The notes below the pieces were generated by a model. It was not told where the DNA came from. It did no database searches and worked only from the letters and a program-made list of their open reading frames with translations. DNA of 64,000 nt from Hydrogenoanaerobacterium saccharovorans. GTDB taxonomy: Bacteria > Bacillota > Clostridia > Oscillospirales > Ruminococcaceae. Below are positions 51,548-61,395 of the stretch, one piece after another. The position numbers and the translations under genes are program-made. The first letter of the stretch is position 1. Each line of letters opens with the position of its first letter. The stretch is taken from contig NZ_JACSNR010000001.1 of the NCBI RefSeq assembly GCF_016901815.1, forward strand, positions 310,001 to 374,000, in the 5' to 3' direction.

Positions 51548-52822
51548 ATGGCATCACCTCTTGCCGATAAACTGCGTCCCCGGGCGCTGGAAGATGTGGT
51601 GGGACAGTCCCATCTGCTGGCCCCGGGACAGGTGCTGCGCAGCATCATTGAAGGCGGCACCATTCCCAATATGATCTTTTATGGGCCATCGGGTGTGGGA
51701 AAGACCACCGTTGCCAATATCATTGCCAATAAGGCCGGCAAAAAGCTCTACCGGCTCAACGGTACCACAGCTTCCACGGCAGACATCAAGGAGATCGTCA
51801 GCCAGCTGGATACCTTTGAAGGACGCAATGGTGTTGTGCTTTATCTGGACGAGATCCAGTACCTCAATAAAAAACAGCAGCAGAACCTGCTGGAATTCAT
51901 TGAGAACGGCAGCATCACCCTCATTGCCTCCACCACCGAAAACCCCTATTTCTATGTCTACAATGCGGTGCTCAGCCGGTGTACCGTCTTTGAGTTCAAG
52001 CCGGTGGAACCGCCGGAAGTCCAGCGGGCTGTGGAGCGGGCCTTCCGGGTCTGTGCCGAGGAATATCCCGGCCTGACCGTCGAGGACGGCGTGGCGGAGC
52101 ATATTTCCTTCTCCTGCGGCGGCGATGTGCGCAAAGCCCTCAATGCGGTGGAAATGCTGGTGCTGTCCGCTGTGAGCTCCAGCGAAGTGCCGGTGGCAAC
52201 CCTCCAGGCTGCCAAAGAGGTATCCCAGCGCTCCTCCAACCGGTACGACCGGGACGGCGATGTCCACTATGACCTGCTCTCGGCCCTGCAGAAATCCATC
52301 CGGGGTTCCGATGAGAATGCCGCCCTGCACTATCTGGCACGGCTGCTGGATTCCGGTGACCTCATCTCCCCCTGCCGGCGCATTCTGGTCTGCGCCAGTG
52401 AGGACATCGGCCTGGCCTATCCCATGGCAGTGGTGGTGGTGAAAACCTGCATCGATGCTGCCATGCAGCTGGGTCTGCCCGAGGCACGGATTCCCCTGGC
52501 AGAGGCTGTGATCCTGCTCTGCACCGCGCCCAAATCCAACTCCGCCAATGTTGCCATTGACGCGGCGCTGGCAGATGTGCGCAAGGGCAAATACGGCGAT
52601 GTGCCGCCCCACCTCAAGGACGGGCATTACGGCGGCGCCAACAAGCTGGGCCGGGCCATCGGGTACAAGTATCCCCATGACTTCGGCGGCTGGGTGGAAC
52701 AGCAGTACCTGCCGGACGAGCTCCGGGACCGGGTCTACTACCACTTCGGACAGAACAAGACCGAACAGGCTGCCCTGGCCTACCGACATCAGCAGCGGGC
52801 TCCCAAGCCGGAACAAAAATAA
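51548..52822 (+). CDS. rarA: Replication-associated recombination protein RarA
   Basis: A 424-residue AAA+ ATPase (RarA/MgsA/WRNIP1 family) acting at stalled replication forks. Walker A GPSGVGKTT (~residue 46), Walker B VVLYLDEIQYLN (~97), sensor 1 and the arginine finger (LSRCTVFEF). The C-terminal MgsA domain has DENAALHYLARLLDSGD and KYGDVPPHLKDGHYGGANKLG. Length is normal. Confidence 0.95.
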   Translation: MASPLADKLRPRALEDVVGQSHLLAPGQVLRSIIEGGTIPNMIFYGPSGVGKTTVANIIANKAGKKLYRLNGTTASTADIKEIVSQLDTFEGRNGVVLYLDEIQYLNKKQQQNLLEFIENGSITLIASTTENPYFYVYNAVLSRCTVFEFKPVEPPEVQRAVERAFRVCAEEYPGLTVEDGVAEHISFSCGGDVRKALNAVEMLVLSAVSSSEVPVATLQAAKEVSQRSSNRYDRDGDVHYDLLSALQKSIRGSDENAALHYLARLLDSGDLISPCRRILVCASEDIGLAYPMAVVVVKTCIDAAMQLGLPEARIPLAEAVILLCTAPKSNSANVAIDAALADVRKGKYGDVPPHLKDGHYGGANKLGRAIGYKYPHDFGGWVEQQYLPDELRDRVYYHFGQNKTEQAALAYRHQQRAPKPEQK

Positions 52823-52827
52823 CAGCA

Positions 52828-52876
52828 CCCCCCTCCATGGAGCCAGTCAGCTTATGTGGAGGGGGCTTATTTTTGC
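52828..52876 (+). terminator. Terminator of rarA
   Basis: CCCCCTCCA pairs with TGGAGGGGG over a 19-base loop, followed by CTTATTTTTG. Confidence 0.75.
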
Positions 52877-52893
52877 ATAAACAACGGCGATAT

Positions 52894-52932
52894 TCAACAA
52901 ACTGTAATACTGTATGTTTTCTATACAGGATT
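52894..52932. repeat. 39-base direct repeat, left copy
   Basis: Begins TCAACAAACTGTAATA and ends CTATACAGGATT. The right copy at 53448-53486 has the same length and start, with differences in the middle. Each carries CTGTA...TACAG inverted ends. Confidence 0.75.
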
Positions 52933-52955
52933 TGTGCCTGATTGGAGCCGGATCT

Positions 52956-53440
52956 GACTGTCCCGCCGACATACTGGCGGGCACAGGCGCTAACCGGGCA
53001 GAACCGGATAGCAGCTGACCTGCGCACTGGCAACAAGAACCTCAGTCCTGTTTTCTGTGCTGTTTCAGCCTACGGCCCGTCGCAAAACCAGATAGTGCCC
53101 GGCTTATACCCCAGCGGAGAGTGTCATGGTGTGATTTCGCTGTACTGCCGACGCCCCACACCGGAAAGCGGACAGGTGCCCGGCCTGTGCACTGGCAGCG
53201 AGAGTAGCAATACGGTTTCACTGTGCTGATTCAGCTGACACCCCATCGGAAAACCGGACGGCGTCCAGCCCGCACCCCAGCTGCAAGAACCACAGTGCTA
53301 TTCTCTGCGCTGATTCAGCCGACTACCAGTCACAAAACCAGATAGTGCCCGGCTTATGCCTCGGCAGCGAGCGGCACAGTACAGCTTTACTATGCCGCTT
53401 TTCCCGGGCGTCTGGCCTGTTTTCAGCCTGCCGGGCACCG
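52956..53440. repeat. Array of degenerate 81-85-base tandem repeats
   Basis: Units starting CTGTGCTGATTCAG-like are seen at 53055 (85), 53140 (81), 53221 (84) and 53305 (85), with partial units before (about 52956) and after (53390). A shared core is CAAAACCAGATAGTGCCCGG followed by GGCAGCGAG. Unit lengths are not multiples of three and no open frame follows the pattern, so it is non-coding. I do not know its function. Confidence 0.75.
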
Positions 53441-53447
53441 CAATCCA

Positions 53448-53486
53448 TCAACAATCTGTAATATATGGCATATTCTATACAGAATT
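53448..53486. repeat. 39-base direct repeat, right copy
   Basis: Begins TCAACAATCTGTAATA and ends CTATACAGAATT. It lies 554 bases from the left copy. Together the two bracket the 81-85-base repeats. Confidence 0.75.
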
Positions 53487-53523
53487 GCGATTCAGCCGGG
53501 CTGGCTGCTGGTCGATATGGGCA

Positions 53524-53560
53524 TGAAAAAAGCCGATCCGCAATTTTGCCGGACCGGCTT
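53524..53560 (-). terminator. Terminator of the M23 peptidase gene
   Basis: GCCGATCCG pairs with CGGACCGGC (one mismatch); TTTTTT follows on the minus strand. Confidence 0.85.
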
Positions 53561-53585
53561 TTCTGGTATTCTGTTTGAAGGAAAC

Positions 53586-55379
53586 TCAGCGATTGTAAAC
53601 GGTGCCGATGTATCCTGCCGGGTCCTTCCGCACCCCATTGACACGCACTTCAAAGTGACAATGGTTTCCGTAAGCATTACCGGTGGCGCCGACTGCCGCA
53701 ATCAGCTGACCCTGTTCTACCCATTCGCCAACCTGGACATAAACCTGGCTGTTGTGTGCGTAAAGGGTCTGAACTCCGCCGCCATGGTCAATAATTACAT
53801 ATCGGCCATAGGCGCCGTTGGTGTAGTTGAAGGCCGCTACAACGGTACCCGATGCCGAAGCACGCACCGCTGTGCCCATCTTGGCTGCAATGTCCATACC
53901 GCCATGGTTATAATAGCCATAGAAGCCGCAGGACAGGTATCCGCCGTCTACCGGCCAGATGAAGTAGCTGTCGGTGGTCATAGCCGAAGCGGGCAGCTGT
54001 GTGAGCGGCTGCTTACCGCCTACGATCATCACTTCATTTACCGGCTCCTTGAGGACAGTGGTGCTCAGAATGGTACGGGACTGCTCCACGCCGTCCACAT
54101 AGACCACTTCCGCAGTGACCTCGTTGATGCCCTTTTCACCGATCTGGGTCACCTTGGTGTAACCCTGCTGGAGATTGGGGTCCTGTTCATGCTCAATGGA
54201 GAAGGGAACTTCCTCATTGTAAACCTCAGTGCGCTTGACCTGCACACCCAGGGTGGGAACTGCCTTTTCGATCAGGACTTCCTGACCAACCAGCAGTGAC
54301 TTTTCCACATCGGGATTGAGTGCCTTGAAGTCAGCATACAGCATATCAAACTTCTGGGCAATGACAGTGGGAGCATCGCCTTCCTGTACGGTATAGGTCT
54401 GCTCTTCCGATTCATTTTCCTTGAGCTTCTCTTCCAGAGCAGCAATATTCACAATGGAGGTCTTGGGATACAGACCCTCCTTGATGGTTACAGGATCGGT
54501 GAATTCTACCACTTCATCGGGGTCACCGGTGCGGTATTCGTCCTTGATGGTTTCCAGCAGACTTTCGATCTCCTCGTCATCATAGGAAGCGCCTACAAAC
54601 TTGTCCGCTACATACAGGCCGTATGCTTCGGTGAGTTCGCTGCCCGAGGAGGCGATCAGATTGTCGGTGAGTTCTTCTTCGGTATTGACCGAAGAACGGG
54701 ATACGATGGTCAGTGTGTACTTGGGGACGGCATCTTCGGGATACTCGTACTCCTCAAACACAATACGCTCTCGCATCTTCTGATTGGCGGCGATGAACTC
54801 GGACTCATCGGTTACATAACCGACAAACTGTCCGTTGTACTCTACCGACAGGGCAAAGGTAAGATTGCTGTAAACTGCGATGGTGAGCAGCAGTACGGCA
54901 ATACCGCCTACCGGTGCTGCATAGTTGAATGCACGGGAAGTGGTATCACTGCAGAGCTTTACACCACTGCGGAGGGTTTCGCCGAGCAGTTTGCGGTGAT
55001 CGCCGGTTTCCTTGGCTTTCCGCAGCTGTTCAGCAAATTCCAGCGACCAGTTGAAGCCTTCCGCAAAGGGTTCTCTGGCACGTTCCAGAGAGGCCTTGGC
55101 ACGGGCCAGAATGCGTCTGTGCCGCGGGCTGAGATGAATCTGCGGGCGATGGGATCTGACAAACCGCAGAGTCCGCCGACGAATCCGCTTGGCCTTGCGC
55201 ACCAGCGCAATACCGGTCACATAAAAATATCGATAGAGCTGTGTCTCTTCAAATCGTTCGTAAAGATTCGATGTCCATTTGATGAAACTGTTCTTCCCCG
55301 CCTTGATGTCTTCACAAGATGAGGAGCTTTCAGTCACGATCTCCTCGCTTGTGTCAGAACTGTTGCGAGCCAAACGCAT
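53586..55379 (-). CDS. M23-family peptidoglycan endopeptidase with LysM and G5 domains
   Basis: A 597-residue membrane-anchored cell-wall hydrolase. A cytoplasmic basic N-terminal region of ~150 residues is followed by a membrane helix (VGGIAVLLLTIAVYSNLTFAL). An outer linker comes next, then LysM (YTVQEGDAPTVIAQKF) and G5 (EVPFSIEHEQDPNLQQGYTKV). The C-terminal M23 zinc domain has HGGMDIAAKMG and HCHFEVRVNG. The zinc ligands His, Asp and His are all present, so it should be active. The long cytoplasmic head is unusual and could bind a partner. Confidence 0.92.
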   Translation of the reverse strand: MRLARNSSDTSEEIVTESSSSCEDIKAGKNSFIKWTSNLYERFEETQLYRYFYVTGIALVRKAKRIRRRTLRFVRSHRPQIHLSPRHRRILARAKASLERAREPFAEGFNWSLEFAEQLRKAKETGDHRKLLGETLRSGVKLCSDTTSRAFNYAAPVGGIAVLLLTIAVYSNLTFALSVEYNGQFVGYVTDESEFIAANQKMRERIVFEEYEYPEDAVPKYTLTIVSRSSVNTEEELTDNLIASSGSELTEAYGLYVADKFVGASYDDEEIESLLETIKDEYRTGDPDEVVEFTDPVTIKEGLYPKTSIVNIAALEEKLKENESEEQTYTVQEGDAPTVIAQKFDMLYADFKALNPDVEKSLLVGQEVLIEKAVPTLGVQVKRTEVYNEEVPFSIEHEQDPNLQQGYTKVTQIGEKGINEVTAEVVYVDGVEQSRTILSTTVLKEPVNEVMIVGGKQPLTQLPASAMTTDSYFIWPVDGGYLSCGFYGYYNHGGMDIAAKMGTAVRASASGTVVAAFNYTNGAYGRYVIIDHGGGVQTLYAHNSQVYVQVGEWVEQGQLIAAVGATGNAYGNHCHFEVRVNGVRKDPAGYIGTVYNR

Positions 55380-55569
55380 CATCTCCTTTCCAATATCTTA
55401 GCGATATTATACCGCAAAAATGGCTTCAAGTCAAAGGTTTCGGGCCAAAATAGAGCTTTTTAACGAAAGCGCTCTCCCCGATTTGTGAAAATTTGTTGCG
55501 GTTTTTGGTTCTGAGCGGAATTTTTGGGGGTTCAGTTAAGGTTGACTACCCTCCCCCCATTTGCAGCAA

Positions 55570-55613
55570 AACAGGGGCTGTCCCTCTCCATGAGGAGAGT
55601 TCCAGTCCCTGTC
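55570..55613 (-). terminator. Terminator of rny
   Basis: An imperfect stem (CAGGG/CCCTG outside, CTCTCC/GGAGAG inside); TTTTG follows on the minus strand. The remaining bases up to the M23 gene show only AT-rich sequence. Confidence 0.6.
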
Positions 55614-55629
55614 TTTGATCGGATTCTGT

Positions 55630-57174
55630 TTACTTGGCGTAATCCACTGCACGGGTTTCCCGGATCAGGTTGACCTTGATCTGACCCGGATACTCCATCT
55701 CGTCCTCGATCTTCCTGACGATCTCCCGGGCGGCTACCACCAGGTTGTCATCGCTGATGACATCCGGCTTGATCATAATGCGGATCTCACGGCCTGCCTG
55801 GATGGCATAGCAGGAATCCACACCGTCAAAGCTCTTGGCAATCTCCTCCAGCTTTTCCAGACGCTTGATGTAGTTCTCCACATTCTCACGCCGCGCGCCG
55901 GGACGGGCAGCGGAAATGGCATCGGCTGCCTGCACCAGAGCTGCCACCACAGTACGGGGCTCCACATCGTTGTGGTGAGCCTCGATGGCATGGATGACAT
56001 CGGCGCTCTCTTTGTACTTGCGGGCCACATCCACACCGATCTGCACATGGCTGCCTTCGATCTCATGGGTGAGGGCCTTGCCGATATCATGCAGCAGGCC
56101 TGCACGCCGGGCAGTCTTGACATCGGCGCCCAGCTCGGCAGCCATCATGCCGGCGAGGTGGGATACCTCCAGCGAGTGCTCCAGCACGTTCTGACCATAG
56201 CTGGAACGATAGCGCATCCGGCCCAGCAGGCGTACCAGCTCGGGATGGATGTTGTGAATGCCGGCTTCGTTGACGGCCCGTTCGCCGTCCTGCTTGATCT
56301 TGTTGTCCACTTCCCGCTTGGCCTTCTCCAACATTTCCTCGATGCGGGCAGGGTGGATGCGTCCATCCTGGATCAGCCGCTCCAGGGCGATCCGGGCCAC
56401 TTCCCGGCGCACCGGGTCATGGCTGGACAGGGTGATGGCCTCGGGGGTATCGTCGATGATGAGATCCACACCGGTGAGGTTCTCCAGGGCACGGATATTG
56501 CGGCCTTCACGACCGATGATGCGGCCCTTCATCTCATCATTGGGCAGCGGCACTACCGATACGGTCACTTCGGATACATAGTCCGAAGCGCAGCGCTGGA
56601 TCGCGCCCGAGATGATCTCCCGGGCCTTCTGGTCAGCCTCGTCCTTCAGACGGGCTTCCATCTGGCTGATGCGTACTGCCTTTTCATGGGTCAGTTCATT
56701 TTCAAGGTTCTGGAGCAGGTATTCCTTGGCCTGGTCGGCGGTATAACCGGAGATCTTTTCCAGCAGCTCAAACTGCTGCTTCTTGACCTCCTCCGCTTCT
56801 GCCAGACGGTTTTCCGCTTCCCGGAGCTTTCCGGCAAGCTGCTCCTCTTTTTTCTCCATATTTTCGGACTTTTTGTCCAGGCTTTCCTCCCGCTGCTGCA
56901 GGCGGCGCTCCTGACGGGTCACCTCATTGCGGCGGTCCTTGATCTCCCGGTCCGCATCGCTGCGCAGCTTGAAGATCTCGTCCTTGGCCTCCACCAGAGC
57001 TTCCTTCTTCTTGCTCTCGGCGGTCTTGATGGCGTCGCTCAGGACCCGCTTGGCCTCTTCCTCGGCAGAACCCAGTTCGGCTTCCGCCACTTTTCTGCGG
57101 TATGCAATACCGGCGGGAAATGCAATGACAAGTCCCACCAGCAGAGTGATCAGAGGGATCAGAATGTCCTTCAT
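55630..57174 (-). CDS. rny: Ribonuclease Y
   Basis: A 514-residue endoribonuclease that starts mRNA decay in Firmicutes. Residues ~5-25 anchor it in the membrane ([16 protein letters not shown]). A long coiled coil (~30-190) follows, then KH ([17 protein letters not shown]) and the HD domain ([13 protein letters not shown] with metal His-Asp). The start at 57174 gives the standard length; an upstream in-frame start would put 29 polar residues before the membrane anchor. Confidence 0.96.
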   Translation of the reverse strand: MKDILIPLITLLVGLVIAFPAGIAYRRKVAEAELGSAEEEAKRVLSDAIKTAESKKKEALVEAKDEIFKLRSDADREIKDRRNEVTRQERRLQQREESLDKKSENMEKKEEQLAGKLREAENRLAEAEEVKKQQFELLEKISGYTADQAKEYLLQNLENELTHEKAVRISQMEARLKDEADQKAREIISGAIQRCASDYVSEVTVSVVPLPNDEMKGRIIGREGRNIRALENLTGVDLIIDDTPEAITLSSHDPVRREVARIALERLIQDGRIHPARIEEMLEKAKREVDNKIKQDGERAVNEAGIHNIHPELVRLLGRMRYRSSYGQNVLEHSLEVSHLAGMMAAELGADVKTARRAGLLHDIGKALTHEIEGSHVQIGVDVARKYKESADVIHAIEAHHNDVEPRTVVAALVQAADAISAARPGARRENVENYIKRLEKLEEIAKSFDGVDSCYAIQAGREIRIMIKPDVISDDNLVVAAREIVRKIEDEMEYPGQIKVNLIRETRAVDYAK

Positions 57175-57525
57175 AGATCCTGTCAGACCTCCTTTCAGAT
57201 CTTTTTTCAGTTTTGAAAATGTGCATGGAATTTTTTTGATAGATAATATTCCCGGAGCCAAGACTGTACAGCCAATTCAGCCGCACTAAAATAAAGGCTC
57301 GCCCAAAAGCGTCCCGATTTTTTACTGTCTGTATCCGTCTATATAACCGAGGGGAGAGAAAATCGACCGTCCCTCACCCGAACAATCAGGGTTATAAAAA
57401 AATATTATATCATTCTTATTTTATAGAACTGGTGCACATCTGTCAAGATGAAACCCTTCCGGCTCAGGATATTTTTACCGGCTGCAGGTCTGTGTGACCC
57501 GGTCACGAAAGTTGTTCTCCCACTA

Positions 57526-57554
57526 TTGACAACTGTCCCGCCCCGTGCTAATAT
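57526..57554 (+). promoter_or_regulatory. Promoter of the thrS T-box leader
   Basis: TTGACA (57526-57531), 17-base spacer, TAATAT (57549-57554). Confidence 0.88.
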
Positions 57555-57577
57555 GGGGGCATAGCAAAATCCCAAAC

Positions 57578-57840
57578 AGCGAAATTGTTGATGAGGAACC
57601 CTGCTGCGTCCCCATTTTTCTTCCAGAGAGAACTGCCATCGGCTGAAAGCAGTTCAGAAAAATCAGCGGCTGTGGTACCGCCTCGGAATGCGTGTCCAAG
57701 GAACCCTGTTCCCAAAACGCGCCGCCTGGAACGCGTTATCCTTCCTGCGAGTGGCGGGCCTTCTGCGTCCGCAATTCGGGTGGAACCGTGGAGTTTTATA
57801 GCTTCACCCCGTATTTTTGGGGTGGAGCTTTTCTTTATTT
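57578..57840 (+). promoter_or_regulatory. T-box riboswitch of thrS
   Basis: A leader that reads tRNA-Thr charging. The usual 5' motif GATGAGGAACC, the GA motif CCAGAGAGAACTG and a distal loop are visible in stem I. ACC at 57677-57679 (in GTGGTACCGCC) is the likely threonine specifier. The T-box GGGTGGAACCGTGG (57778-57791) would form the antiterminator with the tRNA end. The terminator GCTTCACCCC/GGGGTGGAGC plus TTTTCTTT lies at 57801-57836. Uncharged tRNA should turn thrS on. Confidence 0.93.
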
Positions 57841-57864
57841 TATCGGAAAAGGAGAAGACACACT

Positions 57865-59781
57865 ATGATTCATGTAACACTCAAAGACGGATCGGTCAAG
57901 GAATTTGAAAATGGCATCTCTGTGATGGAGATCGTCAAGGGTCTGGGCGCTGGCCTGTACAAGGCTGCCTGCGCCTGCAAGGTAAACGGCGAACTGTGCG
58001 ACCTGCGCACTGTTCTCAATGAGGACTGCGCCCTGGAAGTGCTCACCTTCGACAGTGAAGAGGGCCGCCGTGCCTTCAACCACACTGCTTCCCATATCCT
58101 GGCTCAGGCTGTGAAGCGCCTCTATCCGGGTGCCAAGCTGGCAATCGGCCCCGCCATTGCGGACGGCTTCTACTATGACATCGATGTAGAGCCCGCTTTC
58201 GGCCCCGAGGAGCTGGAAAAGATCGAGGCTGAGATGCACAAGATCGTCAAGGAAGCCTATGACATCGAGCGGTTCGAGCTGGACCGTGCCGGCGCGGATG
58301 CCCTGATGGCTGACGAGCCCTACAAGCTGGAACTCATCGCTGAGCACTCCGCAAACGGCGAGCCGGTATCCTTCTACAAGCAGGGCGAGTTCACCGACCT
58401 GTGCGCTGGTCCTCACCTGCCCGACACCGGCCGTGTCAAGGCTGTGAAGCTGATCCAGACCACCGGCGCCTACTGGAGAGGCGATGCCCAGAACAAGATG
58501 CTGTGCCGTGTCTATGGCGTAGCCTTCCCCAAGCAGAGCGAGCTGGATGCCCATCTGAAGATGCTGGAAGAGGCCAAGAAGCGTGACCACCGCAAGCTGG
58601 GCAAGGAACTGGAGCTCTTCGATATCTTTGATGAGGGCCCCGGCTTCCCCGCTTTCCTGCCCAATGGTATGGTAGTCCGCAACGAGCTGGAGAAGTTCTG
58701 GCGTGAAATCCACCAGAAGGCCGGCTATGTGGAAGTGCGTACTCCTCAGATCATGTCCCGTACCCTGTGGGAGAACTCAGGTCACTGGGATCACTACAAG
58801 GACAACATGTACACCACCATCATCGACGATATGGATTACTGCATCAAGCCGATGAACTGCCCCGGCGGTATTCTGGTTTACAAGCGCAAGCCCCACTCCT
58901 ATCGTGACCTGCCCATCCGCATGGGTGAGCTGGGTATTGTACACCGTCATGAGCTCAGCGGCGCCCTGCATGGCCTGATGCGTGTCCGCTGCTTCACTCA
59001 GGACGATGCCCACATCTTCTGCACCCCCGATCAGCTGATGGATGAGATCTTCGGCGTTATCAACCTCATCGACAGCGTTTACAAGGTATTCGGCTTCGAA
59101 TACGACCTGGAACTGTCCACCCGTCCCGAGGACTCCATGGGCAGTGATGAGGACTGGGAGGCTGCAACCAACGCTCTGCGTCAGGCTCTGGACAGCCTGG
59201 ATCGTCCCTACAAGATCAACGAGGGCGACGGTGCCTTCTATGGCCCGAAGATCGACTTCCACCTGCATGACTGCATCGGCCGTACCTGGCAGTGCGGTAC
59301 TATCCAGGTAGACTTCCAGATGCCCGAGCGCTTCGACATCACCTACATGGGTGCTGACGGCGAAAAGCATCGTCCCATCATGCTGCACCGTGTTGCCTTC
59401 GGCAGCATCGAACGGTTCATCGGTATCCTGATCGAGCAGTTCGCCGGTGCCTTCCCGCTGTGGCTGGCTCCGGTACAGGTAGAGGTGATCCCCGTTTCCG
59501 AGCGTCATCTCGAGTATGCCGCCAAGGTACGCGATCAGATGCGTGCTGCCGGCCTGCGCTGCGAACTGGATACCCGCAATGAGAAGATGGGCTACAAGAT
59601 CCGTGAAGCCCAGATGATGAAGATCCCCTACATGCTGGTTGTAGGCGACAAGGAGATCGAGAACAACACCGTAGCCGTTCGCTCCAGAGCTGGCGGCGAC
59701 CTGGGCGTAATGGAGCCCGATGCCTTCCTGGCAAAGGCCAAGGAAGAGATCGACACCAAGGCCCTGGAGTCGGTATTCTAA
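57865..59781 (+). CDS. thrS: Threonyl-tRNA synthetase
   Basis: A 638-residue class II synthetase. In order: TGS domain (1-60), the editing SAD domain (HTASHILAQAVKRLYPG and later CAGPHLPDTG), and the catalytic core with motif 2 (VHRHELSGALHGLMRVR) and zinc-binding residues (MNCPGG). Motif 3 (HRVAFGSIERFIGILIEQ) and the anticodon domain (WLAPVQVEVIPV) complete it. The start ATG at 57865 follows AAAAGGAG. Its codon usage is biased like other highly expressed genes here. Controlled by the T-box. Confidence 0.97.
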   Translation: MIHVTLKDGSVKEFENGISVMEIVKGLGAGLYKAACACKVNGELCDLRTVLNEDCALEVLTFDSEEGRRAFNHTASHILAQAVKRLYPGAKLAIGPAIADGFYYDIDVEPAFGPEELEKIEAEMHKIVKEAYDIERFELDRAGADALMADEPYKLELIAEHSANGEPVSFYKQGEFTDLCAGPHLPDTGRVKAVKLIQTTGAYWRGDAQNKMLCRVYGVAFPKQSELDAHLKMLEEAKKRDHRKLGKELELFDIFDEGPGFPAFLPNGMVVRNELEKFWREIHQKAGYVEVRTPQIMSRTLWENSGHWDHYKDNMYTTIIDDMDYCIKPMNCPGGILVYKRKPHSYRDLPIRMGELGIVHRHELSGALHGLMRVRCFTQDDAHIFCTPDQLMDEIFGVINLIDSVYKVFGFEYDLELSTRPEDSMGSDEDWEAATNALRQALDSLDRPYKINEGDGAFYGPKIDFHLHDCIGRTWQCGTIQVDFQMPERFDITYMGADGEKHRPIMLHRVAFGSIERFIGILIEQFAGAFPLWLAPVQVEVIPVSERHLEYAAKVRDQMRAAGLRCELDTRNEKMGYKIREAQMMKIPYMLVVGDKEIENNTVAVRSRAGGDLGVMEPDAFLAKAKEEIDTKALESVF

Positions 59782-59821
59782 AAAACAAAACCGCTGCCTG
59801 ATCCGGCAGTGATCTGAAATG

Positions 59822-59864
59822 AAAAACCGCCCCTGTGCTCCAGATGGCACAGGGGTGGTTTTTT
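59822..59864 (+). terminator. Terminator of thrS
   Basis: AACCGCCCCTGTGC pairs with GCACAGGGGTGGTT, followed by TTTT. Confidence 0.92.
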
Positions 59865-59870
59865 ATGCAA

Positions 59871-59896
59871 TAAAAAAGCGGGCAGAACTGCCCGCT
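59871..59896 (-). terminator. Terminator of the 59937 gene
   Basis: AGCGGGCAG pairs with CTGCCCGCT around TT or AA; TTTTTT follows on the minus strand. Confidence 0.9.
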
Positions 59897-59936
59897 GGAT
59901 ATATCCTTTTTGTTTGATGGTCCGGTCCGGGGGAGA

Positions 59937-60362
59937 TCACTCTGCCACACGGACGGTGCTTACCATGTCCAGACGCCCGTCTGCGTCGGCGGTAAAGAAC
60001 TTGATCCCCGGGAAGCGGCTCCACAGGGTATAGAGGACGGAATCCTCGTCCCCGGGCTGACCGGTGATGACATTGACGGTATTGGTGGATTCGAGGGTTT
60101 CGGTAATGGCGCCCATAAAATCGCTGTTATAGGCGATTTCCAGCACGGACCCGTTCTCCTTTGCCGAATTGTAGAGGTACTGCAGGGCAGCAGGATCGCT
60201 GGTGCGGCCTTCGGCACAGATATGGAATACCCGCAGCTGGGTATGGGTAATGCCTGCAATGGCTCGACCGGCTTTGATAATGCGTTCGCACTGGAACTGA
60301 TCGGTGACCAGAACCAGGGTCTGCCGGCGAAGAGGCTGGGCGCTCATTGCTGTGTAATCCAT
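59937..60362 (-). CDS. Small universal-stress-protein-like protein
   Basis: A 141-residue protein. TLVLVTDQFQCERIIKAGRAIAG then THTQLRVFHICAEG recall the USP domain found in KdpD and UspA proteins (an ATP-binding fold). The C-terminal half (NVITGQPGDEDSVLYTLWSRFPG) fits the fold's last strands. It is a weak match, so the name is tentative. AAAGGAG precedes the ATG. It stands alone between thrS and rex. Confidence 0.6.
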   Translation of the reverse strand: MDYTAMSAQPLRRQTLVLVTDQFQCERIIKAGRAIAGITHTQLRVFHICAEGRTSDPAALQYLYNSAKENGSVLEIAYNSDFMGAITETLESTNTVNVITGQPGDEDSVLYTLWSRFPGIKFFTADADGRLDMVSTVRVAE

Positions 60363-60542
60363 AATTAAATGCTCCTTTCTTCCCTGTTCTGCCAGGGAGG
60401 TCTTGCATCTCTTCTGATTCTCATTATACCGGTCATATATGAATAAACAAGCCGAAAAAAATAAACGCTTTGGAAAAAGAAAACTGTCCCCTGCAAAAAT
60501 ATGCAGAGAACAGCTTTTTTTCTGAATATTGACCGGAGGAAA

Positions 60543-61193
60543 TTATTCCTGTTCCTCCTCCAGGGCTGCGGCACGATAGGAAAGGGTCATCAGGCTGTCC
60601 GCGATGTAGACATTTTCCACTGCCACATTGGAGAATTCGATATCAATATCATAGTGGGAGAAGTTGAGGAACGACCGCACACCCAGCTCCACCAACTGCG
60701 GTACCAGCAGTTCAGCACCCTCCTGGGGGATACACAGGATTGCTGCCTCGGGGTGATGCTCATGGCAGAAATCCTCCAGCTTATCGGTGGAGATGACCGG
60801 GTATTCCCGGATCTCGCTGCCGACCACCCACTCATTGGTATCAAAGATCGCCATCAGGTCAAAGCCCGAGCCTTCAAAATCCAGGCTGCCCACAATGGCC
60901 TTGCCTAGGTTGCCGGCGCCCAGCAGGATCATCTTCTTGCGTCCGTCCAGGCCCAGGATACGGGCAATCTCTTCCTTCAGAGCCGATACACTGTACCCAT
61001 ATCCCTGCTGACCAAATCCGCCAAAGCAGTTGAGATCCTGGCGGATCTGGGACGCAGTCAGATCCATGATCCGGGCCAGTTCCCGGGAGGAGATCTTTAC
61101 CGTACCCTGTTCCTCCAGCCGGAGCAGGCAGCGGTAATAGCGGGGCAGACGCCGGATCACCGCACCCGAAACCTCGCTTCGTTTATTATTCAT
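60543..61193 (-). CDS. rex: Redox-sensing transcriptional repressor Rex
   Basis: A 216-residue repressor that senses the NADH/NAD+ ratio and controls fermentation genes. It has an N-terminal winged helix (AVIRRLPRYYRCLLRLEEQG, then SSRELARIMDLTASQIRQDL), an NAD-binding Rossmann fold with GAGNLG (~residue 93) and the domain-swapped C-terminal helix. I did not find a clear Rex operator upstream. The presence of Rex fits an anaerobic fermenter. Confidence 0.96.
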   Translation of the reverse strand: MNNKRSEVSGAVIRRLPRYYRCLLRLEEQGTVKISSRELARIMDLTASQIRQDLNCFGGFGQQGYGYSVSALKEEIARILGLDGRKKMILLGAGNLGKAIVGSLDFEGSGFDLMAIFDTNEWVVGSEIREYPVISTDKLEDFCHEHHPEAAILCIPQEGAELLVPQLVELGVRSFLNFSHYDIDIEFSNVAVENVYIADSLMTLSYRAAALEEEQE

Positions 61194-61330
61194 TGGTTGA
61201 ACACTTCCTTTTCCGGCAGAATCCGGGGATTCGCTGTCCGTATATTTATCAGAAAAAGATATGGACCACTTTTATGGTTTTCATTTTATATCAAACTGAC
61301 TTTGATGTCAATCTCACCCTGGAAAATCCG

Positions 61331-61370
61331 AAAAAAAAGAGGAACCGGATCTGGAAGCCGGTTCCTCTTT
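61331..61370 (-). terminator. Terminator of the sortase gene
   Basis: GAGGAACCGG pairs with CCGGTTCCTC; TTTTTTTT follows on the minus strand. The rest of 61194-61330 is AT-rich, with no recognised site. Confidence 0.93.
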
Positions 61371-61395
61371 CGGTCAGAATAAGGGAATTGCTGGA

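Noticed and set aside
52956-53440. CRISPR array
   Set aside because: Units of 81-85 bases are degenerate throughout, without short constant repeats and unique spacers, and no cas genes are near.
61194-61330. Rex operator upstream of rex
   Set aside because: No match to TTGTGAAN6TTCACAA-like sites was found by eye.
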